The position numbers and the translations under genes were made by a program. Positions 33,063 to 43,139 of a stretch of DNA of 64,000 bases are shown one piece after another (the stretch's first letter is position 1; each line of letters opens with the position of its first letter). The DNA is taken from contig OZ017804.1 of NCBI GenBank assembly GCA_963969395.1, forward strand, positions 14,508,001 through 14,572,000, read 5' to 3'. The notes under the pieces are model-generated. The model was not told the DNA's origin, did no database searches, and worked only from the letters and a program-made list of their open reading frames with translations. This DNA is from Pseudoscleropodium purum. Its lineage: Eukaryota; Streptophyta; Bryopsida; Hypnales; Brachytheciaceae.

Positions 33063-33600
33063 GTGCTCATCATGGCCTGATGATTTGCAGTTTGTGTGAG
33101 GAGGTAGTATTGGCATCGGAGGGAATCAATGGAAGTCTTTGTGGAACGCGAGAGGCAAGTGGAGGTAGTGAGGTCTGCCTGGCTAACCTTCGACGAACTG
33201 TGGCTCCTGCAGGAGTAGATGAGGAGGAAATCCATAATGGGCATAGTGGAAAGTCTCCTCTTGGTGCAGGTGCAAAACGGTAAAAGGCTCCGTTCAGATG
33301 GGATCACGTGCGTGGGAAGCCGAAAAACGAGATTTGTTCAACAATGATTTTCATGAAATATTAGGGCAATCGCGTGCAATTCCTGAATTGTGCCGAGAAT
33401 TAATGGAATGCTGTGTGACCGTGTCGCATGCAGTGTTTAATAATGTTGGACTCTTGCATCATTCTTTGTTCTTATGAAAATTGATTCATCATGTTGCAGG
33501 TGGTGTCTATGGGTGTGCTAGGGGTGAATCCTGCGGACACGGTGGGAAAGTATGTGAAGCCCAAGGAATGGAACAAACTCATTCGGACTCGGATACGGTA
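33063..33600 (+). pseudogene. STR7-like rhodanese (TrhO/UPF0176) relic
   Basis: An open frame from 33080 reads VVLASEGINGSLCGTREA, then EEEIHNGHSGKSPLGAG, an in-frame TAA at 33281, and on in the same frame KAPFRWDHVRGKPKNEI. This is the order in the plant rhodanese-domain protein STR7 and bacterial TrhO. After a likely intron ending TTGCAG at about 33500 an exon reads VVSMGVLGVNPADTVGKYVK and PKEWNKLI, the linker into the rhodanese domain, which stops at a GT near 33600. The rhodanese domain with the catalytic Cys is absent. An internal stop, a damaged donor site and the missing C-terminal half mark it as a relic. Bacterial TrhO hydroxylates tRNA wobble uridine. Retained intron structure argues against a processed copy. 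Confidence 0.75.
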
Positions 33601-34238
33601 CGTTGCTCGTATTTTTTGCATTTAGTTTAGTTAGACGGAGTGGGGTGTACTCCATTAAATCACCAATTTCACTCATTTAGAGGCAGTCAGTGGAACCCGA
33701 GATGAAAAATGGAGGTGAGATTTAGCAACTACCTTTAATTCAACCAAATTTGGGTGCAATCAAATCCTCTTGAAAACGGGGTCAATACGCACTCAAAACG
33801 TTGGATAACAAATTAAGTATTATCTACAAACAGGAGCCAATGGTTGGATATACGCAAGCGAACCCTCTGACAGTAATGGAGTCCACTGGAGTGACTTCAA
33901 TCTCTGAAACAATCATCTTACAAGTATGAGGGGAAAAGTCTTTGCAATTGCGAATAAATTGGAGTCATTCCAACCTGGAAAATAGCTCAACGATTGCCCA
34001 TTCTTTCTCGAGCTAAATACTGTCAGATTTTGAAAACTTTTTGGTCGAGCAGGAAATATGAGGAAAATTTAAGGATTTAAACAGATTCCAACACAAATTT
34101 GTTAATCCCCAGATGTAGTGTAGTAGCTAGACCAAATTTTGGGAGCCACCCTAGCAAAAATTGATTAAAAAAAGAGGACTACCCACAAGTCTTGAGTATA
34201 AAAACACCTTGTATAGTTGGTAAGATCCTGGAAGGACT
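33601..34238. other. Intergenic DNA between the STR7 relic and the MYND gene
   Basis: No coding signal. The right part probably holds the 3' UTR of the minus-strand MYND gene. Confidence 0.4.
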
Positions 34239-35954
34239 TCATTCAGTTGTATCATCATCATTGGTTCGTCGTCCACTTTCAAAGTTGGAACAGAACTGTG
34301 CATATGAACTTGGAGTGAGATGGCGGAGTACCGCATTCTTCAGCTTCATGTTCCCTGAATTTTCAACAGAATCCCCAAAGAGAGGCTGCAGAAAATCCTG
34401 GCAAAACGAACATAGTACCTCGACATCCTTCGGTGAGAGCTTCTTTTTCTCGGCGTGCACCACGAGACAACTTCTAGCAGGACTTTGCCATTGATCCCAA
34501 GGGTAAACCCAGCCCCAAGACTCACTCTGTGGGTCAGCATTTAGATGAAGGAATGTCGCTGCTTGGTTTGCTTCCACAGTGTCGCTTGCAGGCTTGATGC
34601 GTCTCACTTTAACAGGCATACCAATGAGAATTGAAATGCTGGTAATCGGTGCATTCCAAATTGGATCCTTTCTTGGTACTTTGACAGCCTCAAACATTTG
34701 GTTCCCTCTCGCAGAGAGATCACTACTGCAGTTGATTTTCACACTCGGGACAGTTGTCTCATCATCATTGGATCGTCGTCCACTTTCAAAGTCGGAACAG
34801 AACTGTGCATATGAACTTGGAGTGAGATTGCGGAGCACCGTATTCTTCAGCTTAACAGATTCCTCAAAGAGAGGCCGCAGATAATCCTGGCAAAACGAAC
34901 ATAGTACCTCGACTTCCTTCGGTGAGAGTTGCTTCTTCTCGGCGTGCACCACGAGACAACTCCCAGCAGGCCTTTGCCAATCCCAAGGGTAAGCCCAACC
35001 CCAAAACTCACTCTGTGGGTCAGCATTTAGATGAAGGAATGTCGCTGCTTGGTTTGCTTCCTCTGTGTCGCTTGCACGTTTGATGCGTCTCACTTTAACA
35101 GGCATACCAATGAGATTGGAAATGCTGGTAATCGGTGTATTCCAAATTGGATCCTTGCTTGGTACTTTGACAACCTCAAACATTTGGTTCCCTCTCTCAG
35201 AGAGATCACTACTACAGTTGATCCTCACACCCGGGACAGGCGAATCAAAATTCATTTGATGAAATCGGTTAGCTAGCGAGGGACCCGCTCCATCTGCTTC
35301 TTGCTTCAGAGCATTCTCAAGCGGTGATTGAGGCCCTTTGTGTTTTCGGTTGAGGCTCAAGTTGCTGATATTAACACTGGACCTATACGAGCAAAGAAGA
35401 TCAACCAGATCGCGAAAATCAACTGTGTCCATGTAAAGATGCCGATCAGGATCCACTTGAAGAGTGCCGGCCTTCATTGCCAACATGCTACCGCACCAAG
35501 TGTGGAATGCAACCCCTTTTATTAGCCCAGCAATGGTGCGGTTCGGCAGGGATCCATCAACATTAGCAGTATCCCTCATGATCAGGTGAATCTGATCTTC
35601 CCTTTCTCGGGAACGAATGACATTCCCCCAGACCCGGACTCTATCCCCCGTGTCTATGCTGATGTAGGGCTTGATCTTCAAGCGTTCATATGCCCCGCTG
35701 AAGTCCTCGTTCTGCGGTACCCATTCCGTTGGAACCCAGACGAATTCTGGGTTCACTTTGTCGACTGGCAAGTAGATGCCTCGTCTTGAGGATGCATTGG
35801 GTGGCGTTGCAAAGTTTTGAAGCTGCTTGCAGAGAAGCTTGTGGATCGGCCAATCTGCTTTCTGACATTCTTTGGAACAGTAAGCACTGCAATTGCATGA
35901 GCCGCACCGCCCTGAGGAAGCGTTGCTCCTGCACATGGTACATTGTTGCGCCAT
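34239..35954 (-). CDS. MYND zinc-finger protein of fungal type, C-terminal domain duplicated
   Basis: One uninterrupted coding exon of 571 residues. Residues 5-42 form a MYND zinc finger (Cys 5, 8, 17, 20, 26, 30, His 38, Cys 42). Then RRGIYLPVDKVNPEFVWVP and, at about 138-190, LPNRTIAGLIKG and VDFRDLVDLLCSY. Residues 240-399 and 402-571 are two close copies of one domain: INCSSDL, GNQMFE.VKVP, DPIWN.PITSI, ATFLHLNADPQSE.WGW, LVVHAEKK.LSP, LCSFCQD. The layout matches MYND proteins I know from ascomycete fungi, including the GVRINC, ATFLHL and WGW blocks, but there the domain occurs once. MYND fingers usually bind proline-rich peptides; no catalytic domain is seen, so the function is unknown. 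A leader intron likely precedes the ATG. Confidence 0.85.
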   Translation of the reverse strand: MAQQCTMCRSNASSGRCGSCNCSAYCSKECQKADWPIHKLLCKQLQNFATPPNASSRRGIYLPVDKVNPEFVWVPTEWVPQNEDFSGAYERLKIKPYISIDTGDRVRVWGNVIRSREREDQIHLIMRDTANVDGSLPNRTIAGLIKGVAFHTWCGSMLAMKAGTLQVDPDRHLYMDTVDFRDLVDLLCSYRSSVNISNLSLNRKHKGPQSPLENALKQEADGAGPSLANRFHQMNFDSPVPGVRINCSSDLSERGNQMFEVVKVPSKDPIWNTPITSISNLIGMPVKVRRIKRASDTEEANQAATFLHLNADPQSEFWGWAYPWDWQRPAGSCLVVHAEKKQLSPKEVEVLCSFCQDYLRPLFEESVKLKNTVLRNLTPSSYAQFCSDFESGRRSNDDETTVPSVKINCSSDLSARGNQMFEAVKVPRKDPIWNAPITSISILIGMPVKVRRIKPASDTVEANQAATFLHLNADPQSESWGWVYPWDQWQSPARSCLVVHAEKKKLSPKDVEVLCSFCQDFLQPLFGDSVENSGNMKLKNAVLRHLTPSSYAQFCSNFESGRRTNDDDTTE

Positions 35955-36148
35955 CCCGACCTGTAACGATTTTTAGATAAGAAAAATTTCGAACTGTAAG
36001 GACCACAGACGAACTGTTGAACCATTGAAAGTCCAGAATAGTGACCAACGAAACCAGAAATGCTACGTGAGCCTGAAATAGCTCTAGATTGCCGACCGAT
36101 AGCCGTTTCCACGGACCAGTCACCAGACCGTCCTCTAATCCTAATTAA

Positions 36149-36425
36149 CCCCTAAAGGATCTAGGCCATTTTTTTTTGTCAAAAACCACTCAAAATTACC
36201 ACTTCTGTTGTATTCACCTATGAAAACAGAAATTTTATTTATTTTCAATATTAAGAATCTAATTAGAGGATCTTGTACTTCACTTGTTTCAAATCAATAA
36301 TATTCCCACCAACCTAATGTGTTGTCCTATCTTAAAAAAAATTCAAAAAATCACAATGAAAACTGAGACTGTGGGTAACCTACCTGAACTCTCCAGCAAA
36401 GAACTCTAGCTTGGTCCTTTAGGGG
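36149..36425 (+). mobile_element. TTAA-flanked piggyBac-like MITE, short copy (277 bp)
   Basis: TTAA (36145-36148) then CCCCTAAAGGATCTAGG; right end GCTTGGTCCTTTAGGGG then TTAA (36426-36429). Left part resembles 31153-31999, right tip is the same as 37923-38841. The middle is missing, so it is an internal-deletion derivative. It sits in the likely leader intron of the MYND gene. Confidence 0.85.
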
Positions 36426-36607
36426 TTAAGACCCCCACTAAAATAGAATCGACTAGTCTGCTTTCTAGCATTTTTCTCAACACAAACAGACAGTGCCTCA
36501 AATACACCAAATGTAATTGCACGACATCCCTTAAACAACAATAGCAATAGACCTTGTCCAGTACCATAGGAGTAGAAATCACAAACAAAGAATGCTAAAG
36601 ATATATT

Positions 36608-36724
36608 TGCACTTGGTGTTAAGGATGATGTTTGCAATGTAAATTTGGTCCAGAAGTAGGTCTAAATTTGTTCCTAAGACCCTCACTCAGTAACAACACT
36701 CTTTAACAACAAATGTGAACATAC
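36608..36724 (+). repeat. Dispersed repeat, copy A
   Basis: TTTGCACTTGGTGTTAAGGA, TGTTTGCAATGT, AATTTGTTCCTAAGA and AGTAACAACACTCTTTAA recur in the same order at 46375-46490, about 9.8 kb away. No terminal structure is visible. Confidence 0.75.
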
Positions 36725-37559
36725 CAGAACACAGATCCTCTGCAGACCATGGCGCTCCTCAAACCTGTTACAGCTGCCACACCACACCGTAACCCTTGAA
36801 AGAGAACAAGGACTCACAGTTTCAAATGATCATCGTGTTGCGAAAATTGAAGTAGATTTCATGCAACTGGGACTGATTTCTATATCACTGGATCGGAATC
36901 ATTGAAAAACATTTCATGACTCCGGGTGAGATCGACTGGAAATAAAATTAAACAAAAGAAAGAGTTAAGTCCGCATGTACGTGACGAACTCAAAACTGCA
37001 AGGAGATTGAAACATGAGCCTCAAATTTCGGCATATTGGTTCTTGATCCATACGGGCTAAAAGCCGAACAGAAATAGAGAGCCACTTTGATTAACCGTGA
37101 CCAATTACGCCAACTTCGTTCCCAAATTGCAATCCTCAATAAAACCAACAAAGTTTCAAGCTACCCTCACTCCAAGAACGACCCAATTCAAAATTTAGCT
37201 CATAATCACTCTAAAAGCAAAATCTCCGGGATCGATCTCCGCATTCCAGCTCTCCAAACTAGCTAGCTCCAGAGCATGCATTCTAGAAAAATTCATATGA
37301 GAAAACGGAAGCGACACTTACGAGCGTTCAATCCTAGCGACTGAACCCGTTTCCAAGCACCGTAGCTTAATTACGATTCCCTGGGCCAAACAACGTAACT
37401 ACGACAAGATCGACGAAGCGCAGTGAAAGCAGTGCAAGGAGCGCACGATGCGCACCTCGATGATCGAAGCCGGAAAATGGAAGCCGAGAATCTAAGTTGC
37501 GAGCACAACAAAGACTGTCGGTGGAGCTTCTGCTTGACTGCTTCTAAAGAAAGACAGTG

Positions 37560-37918
37560 ACATCATGGGCGCTCGGACCAGCCGGCAGAGTTTTATTTTT
37601 ATTTTTATTTCTACAGCCAATAGCTCCGGTGTTCCTGGCAGCATGTAATTGAATTAAATTTGAACATAATATTTAGTACGGAGTACTCTGGAGCATGCAG
37701 TGGCACAGCCTTGGCTCTAACTTATAATATTTCACACCCTTCAGTAGCTAAGTGGACAGGTGGAGGCTCAATATGATAAACAAGGTGCATGCAAGAGAGG
37801 TAAGATATAGGCACTCAATGGTGTCCCTCTATCCAATGGCATCCCTTTCTAGGAAGAGGAGTCATTCGGAAACACAAATCTAAGTGAATCATACATGGCT
37901 TATTATGTTGGTCAACAA
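37560..37918. other. Intergenic DNA upstream of the MYND gene
   Basis: No coding signal. It would hold the minus-strand promoter next to the likely first exon. A palindromic TACGGAGTACTC string lies near 37677. Confidence 0.4.
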
Positions 37919-37922
37919 TTAA

Positions 37923-38841
37923 CCCCTAAAATTCTTGAACTATGTTTTCAACAAAAACACTCTAAAATTGCCATTTTCAGGACAAGTATAAAAAAAAAAT
38001 ACATTTGTGGACACATCCAACTATAGGATCTTGTAGTATGATAATTTGAAAAGATGTGAAATTTAAAAAAAAAATTCCACCCCATAGATTCCAAGGTATT
38101 AGCGTTTGAATTGACAAAAAGCCTTTTTTGGGCCCTATAAAAAAAATGGGCAACTACATTTTACAAAGTCACATTTGTATGAAAAAATGTCCAAAATGGT
38201 TGCAACTCTTTGGATTCATTCTTCAAGGCAAGTTGGCTACATGTTTGAAAATTTTCAGATCATTTAGAATTGTACAACATATAGGAAAAAAATAGTAAGT
38301 AAAAAGAAGTAGAGAATGAATCAAAATACTAAATTGTTAATAATTTAGTTATGGAATTGAAAAATGTCAATCCCAATGGTTTTAATGTTGTAATAAATAA
38401 TCTTCACCTAAAGTTTCTATTATTTTTCAAAAATATTGAAAATTAAGTTCAATAAAGAACTTTAAAGTTTATTTTGGAATAGAGAATCCAAAACCGTCTA
38501 CAAACTAAAACACTTCATAACTTTTGACTCATTGATTGAAATTGAATGATTCAAAGTTTTTTTATATATATGTAAATCTAGAAAGTTAATTTTAAATTTT
38601 TTATTTTGAAAAAAGTGATTTTTTCAGATCTACCTGGATTGCCTGAGTTGAGAAACAAACTACATACTAGGCTATAACTTTTGACTTATATTTCCAAATG
38701 TTTTGAAATTTGTACACATCAAAGATATTCCTCGCCTACACCTTCTATTAAAATTTGGGCCAAAAATATGGAAATCTTTGTTTACATGCATTTGCTCAAA
38801 AAAATTATATTGCCGAAACACATAGCTTGGTCCTTTAGGGG
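37923..38841 (+). mobile_element. TTAA-flanked piggyBac-like MITE, copy matching 3556-4487 (919 bp)
   Basis: TTAA (37919-37922) then CCCCTAAAATTC; right end TTGGTCCTTTAGGGG then TTAA (38842-38845). Long blocks are almost identical to the 3556 element, for example CAAGGCAAGTTGGCTACATG and GTTGAGAAACAAACTACATA. These two copies are the best pair for defining the family consensus. Confidence 0.9.
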
Positions 38842-38999
38842 TTAATAAGCTTTATTTGGTATGCCTATATTTATGTTTTGAAATGACTCCCCTTCCTGAA
38901 AAAAGATGCCATTGGGTACAAAAACACTTTCGGATGCCTATACCTTAAAATCATGAAGGCTACTAAATGTTAAAGAGGGATGTGAACATGCATTAGCTC

Positions 39000-39910
39000 C
39001 TTTTAGCCATATTTTGCGTAAAAAATACACTATGATTTGCTTCCTTCTTGCCCCTTGCTTTCTAATACAAGCACCAAATTTTAAATAAAAAAACATTTTT
39101 GAACACATGTAACCGTAGTACCTTACATTACACTAGTTTGAAAAGATGTGAAAAATATTTTAGAAATTTCCATTGAGTAGATTGCAAGATATTAACCATT
39201 TGAAGTGACAAAAATCATTTTTTTGGCCCTATAAAAGTATAGGTAATTGCACTTCACAAGGTCACATCTACATGAAAAAATGTCCAAGATGGTGGTTATT
39301 CTTTGGATTCATTTTTCAAGTCAAGTTGGCTACATGCTTGAAAAAGTTTAGATCATTGGGAATTGCACAACATATAGGAAAAAAATAGTGAGTAAAAAGA
39401 AGTACAAAATGATTCAAAACACTAAATTGTTAAGAATTTAATTATAAAATTGGAAAATTTCAATTCCAACGGTGATAATGTAATAATAAAAAATCTACAT
39501 GATATATTTTTATTTTTTTCAAAAAATATTAAATAATGAGTTAAATAAAGAACTCCAAAGTTTATTTTTCCATAGGAAATCCATAACTATCTATAAACTA
39601 GAATACCTCATAACTTTTATCTCATAAATCTAAATAAAAGTATTCAAAGCTTTCCATATATATATAAATCTGAAAAACCTCTTTCAAATTTTTATTTTTA
39701 AAAAAGTGAATTTTTAAGAAATTTTTGGGTTGCCCGTCGAACACTGAAAATTACATGACTATGTAATCAAAAGTTATGGAAATTGTTGGGCCTTAGAGCT
39801 ACTCCTTAGGCATATGTTATGTAAAAAATTCAAAGAAAAAAAATAAAAACTCCGTTCATAATGAGCTACCCAAAATTGCCATGTTGTCAAAAAAATGCTA
39901 TATTTAGGAG
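39000..39910 (+). mobile_element. Decayed TTAA-type element, no clear left end
   Basis: The body aligns with the preceding element (AAAAGATGTGAAAAATATTT, CAAGTCAAGTTGGCTACATG, AACATATAGGAAAAAAATAG). The right tip TATTTAGGAG is followed by TTAA (39911-39914). The left tip is not recognisable. It lies 160 bp from copy 37923-38841 in the same orientation. Confidence 0.65.
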
Positions 39911-39914
39911 TTAA

Positions 39915-42392
39915 GTATGTATTGAACCTCATTTTATGAAAAAATAAATACTTAGCTATAGTGTATTGATCCTAACTTTAAATTTTGGTATTTCATTTTG
40001 GGAGTAAAGTAAGAATTCATGCTACCTTTTAGGAATTCTAACATTTTAGGCAAAAATTGTCAAAAACTACTATTTTTTAGGGCATTGAAAAAAAATTATT
40101 TAAAAAATATTCAACCAAGAGAATTTTATTAGAATATCATGGGCATGTGTGAAAAAAATTAGTAATTTTGGTAATGAAAATTGAAATATTATAGTGTTTA
40201 AATTTAGAAGAGAATTTGTTTTTTGACCTTGCCTCATAAGATTAGTAGAATTTAACTCCTAAAGTGAGATTTTTGTACTACTATGAGCCCTTAAGTTGGC
40301 ACTTGGAACTCTAGATTCATTTTTCATGAATGTTTTGTAACATTTAGTGAATATTTATGCAATTATACATAAATTATAGTGCTTGAGTGAAATTGGTAGT
40401 AGTCCCTGCCAATGGAGTTAGGAGTCTACTTAGAAAAAATATGCTTTTCAACATGTTTCTAGACTTCTAAATATTAATTGAGAGATTGTGAGGCTAAAAT
40501 AACATATTTGAGTGAAAGTAAAGATATGAGAGTTAATTAGATCTACTGCTTTGTCCATATAACAAATAATCATTAAGATGCATATGACAATCTGGCTATG
40601 CATAACAATCTAGTTTTAAATTTAGAGAGTCCAATAGTTTGTAGAATCCAATTTGTAGAGAATTTGGATTTTTTGTGTCAGTCTTATAGAAAACTACTAA
40701 ATATCAACCAAAATCAAGAGTAGACAGAGAAAATGGAGATTGAAGATTATAGAGAGGTGCTTTTAGGGTAAAAGCATGTCAGGAGGCCAACAGAGGAGCT
40801 AGTCATCCCTAACAAACCCTGATATAAAAATAATTTCCCCCCTAGGTAGAAAATATTAAAGAATTGTTAATTTCAGCATCTTCATGAATAGTGCAATTGG
40901 AAGTTTGGTTTTGCCCTAAGGTTTTTGGAATTCCCTAAAGGTTGCCCAAAAAGTTTCGGGATTTCACAAGATCCATGATGACTCTATGGGAAATCAATCG
41001 TATTTAAAGTTGTTGGTAAATTTATAAAAATTACCTAGAGTGTAGTAAAATCTCACTAAAAATTATATTTGTGTTTTGTGTGCTCAATAAGCGCCCTGTC
41101 AAGTTTGAAGACTTTCTAATAGACAAAAGTACTAGAATTGACAACAACATCGAATTTTATAAGAATTTTTAATATGGTGGCGGATTGACCAGCAAACCAG
41201 AAGCTAACAGTGTCTAATTTGCATGAACAAGGGGTCTTTTCTTACTTTCTTGGACCTTTTAAACAACCCTAGCCACTCAAATTCTTCAAAAATCACGAAT
41301 TCCAAAAGTGAGAGTTTTCACTTTTCTTTGGAATTATCGCAAGTAGTTTTTACACTGAAAAACAACTTAGGAAAAAGGGGAAGGGGGGCTTCTAAACTAA
41401 TTAGGGTCTTCTTAATGTAACAGCGCAATTCATTTTGTGTTTGGAGTTGTTTCCTAAAAGATAGCGAGGGTCAATTCATAGTTTGACTTTTTTAACGTAA
41501 ATTGCAGTAAGTTAAGGTAAACTCCTAGATGACTTGGGGAAGAAGAAAAGTTTTGATTTGATTAAATTTTCAAATCTTACATTAAAAAGTCAATTTTGAC
41601 TTTTTAAAGTTTATTTAGGAATTGACTTTAGTTTGAATAGAAAATATCTAGAATTAAATAGGATTTGATTCCACAAAATCTTCCAGAAGTCAATGGATTT
41701 GATTTAGGCATTATTCCTAGGACTAATTGAGGCTTTTAAGGAACTTGCTTGAGAACCTTCCTGTTGACTAAATAAAGGTCTATTGAACAAATATCTTAGG
41801 GTAGATTAGGTTAGTTAGGAAGTTACTTAAGTAGGAAAAGACATAATATATTGTGGTAAACGAGGAGGTGAGCCCTTTCCCACGAATGTATAATGGCCTT
41901 CCCTCCTTGTTTTTTCCAACCATTCTAAACCCATTTTCTTGAAATCCATTCTCTCTCTCAATTCTATACTCATTCTCTCATTATCAAGGCTTTGGCACAT
42001 TCTTGTACCGACAAGTTGTCGAACAAATTTTCTTGGTGTACCAATACTCTGTCGGACACAATTCTCTTTCTTGGTATACCACCAATTCTTGGGGTGACCA
42101 AATTTCTACTTTGATACTCACTTGTGTTAGCAAAGAGCCTTAAGGACTTTAGGTTCCTTTAAGATTGTTTATCCTTTGCTAATAAGTTCACAAAGTTCTT
42201 AATTTCTAGATTATTGCTTTCTTTTAGAGTATTGGGATTTGGATTCCCAAATTCATATTGTTTGTCATTGAACAAGGACTTGTTTTAAAACTCTTAAGGC
42301 GGAAAGGCTAGATCTTGCCAAAAGGTTTTTAAATCAAATATTTAATCAACTCACGTTGTATAACGGGATTGATTTGATTTAGTTTTTGAAAT
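39915..42392. other. AT-rich intergenic DNA
   Basis: No recognisable gene. A 65-codon ORF at 41223-41420 has no domain. Composition is AT-rich with scattered short duplications. Confidence 0.4.
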
Positions 42393-42665
42393 TTGATTTA
42401 AATGTTGTCATGTGTACCTCCTTTAAAAACTAAAAACTTGATAATTGCGCTTAAGAATTCAAATCTAAAGTTTGATTTAAATGTTGTCATGCATACCTCC
42501 TTTAAAAACTAAAAACTTGATAATTACGCTTAAGAATTCAAATTTAAAGTTCGGTTTAAATGCTATCATGTGTACCTCCTTTAGGCTTTAAAATTGGAAA
42601 CTAGCATATGACTTAAATACTAAAGTTCGGTTCAAACGCTGTGATGCATACCTCCTTTAGCATTT
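42393..42665 (+). repeat. Four-unit tandem repeat, about 79 bp
   Basis: Units begin near 42401, 42480, 42559 and 42635. Each carries AA(T/C)G..(G/A)T(C/G)ATG.(G/A)TACCTCCTTTA. Units 1 and 2 are nearly identical and units 3 and 4 more diverged. The 4-unit array is non-coding on both strands. Confidence 0.8.
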
Positions 42666-43037
42666 GAAACTAAACTCTTACAACCTGGGATTGCTCCCGC
42701 AAGATGAAGCTTTGACTCTCTAAATTGGTTACTTGTGACTTTTGTGAAAAAAACCTTGAGGAATTAACAAGAACTGTATAATGTTTTTTCCCTTAAAAGT
42801 GAGATAAAAGTCCAATCGAATTGTCAACTGCCAAATTGATCTTGAAGTACTTCAATTGGTAAAGCTTTTATTCAAATTCAAAGCTTAAGGTATTAAAACT
42901 AACCCCTTTGATTTTTTCCAAAATGTGTTGTGAAGTTGGGATTTGGAACCCTGTGGGGAATATTGGTGACTCGAGGGTGCTGGACAGAAGGCTCTGAGGT
43001 GTACTGGAGTGCTAAGTGGAAGCTTTGGTGTGCTAAG

Positions 43038-43131
43038 CAGGGCTTTTATTTTTGGCTATAGCTTCGTCCCTCCAAAAACTAGCCTCTGTAGTGAAGCCAG
43101 CAAGGGACACTGTTCCAAAAAAAAAGCCCTG
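43038..43131 (+). mobile_element. hAT-type MITE with perfect 8-bp target duplication (94 bp)
   Basis: GTGCTAAG at 43030-43037 and again at 43132-43139 flanks a 94-bp element with inverted ends CAGGGCTTTTATTTTTGG and CCAAAAAAAAAGCCCTG. Eight-base duplication and CAGGG tips are hallmarks of the hAT superfamily. It is related by its tips to 21426-21712. Confidence 0.88.
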
Positions 43132-43139
43132 GTGCTAAG

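Larger units (their letters stand above)
35961..37500 (-). other. Leader intron and likely 5' UTR exon of the MYND gene
   Basis: On the minus strand a CAG acceptor (CGTTACAG|GTCGGGATGG) lies six bases before the ATG, and a strong donor (CGCTC|GTAAGTG) lies at 37321. The non-coding first exon would then be about 37322-37500, which is GC-richer than its surroundings. The intron of about 1.36 kb holds the short TTAA element at 36149-36425 and the dispersed repeat at 36608-36724. The transcription start is not defined. Confidence 0.5.
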
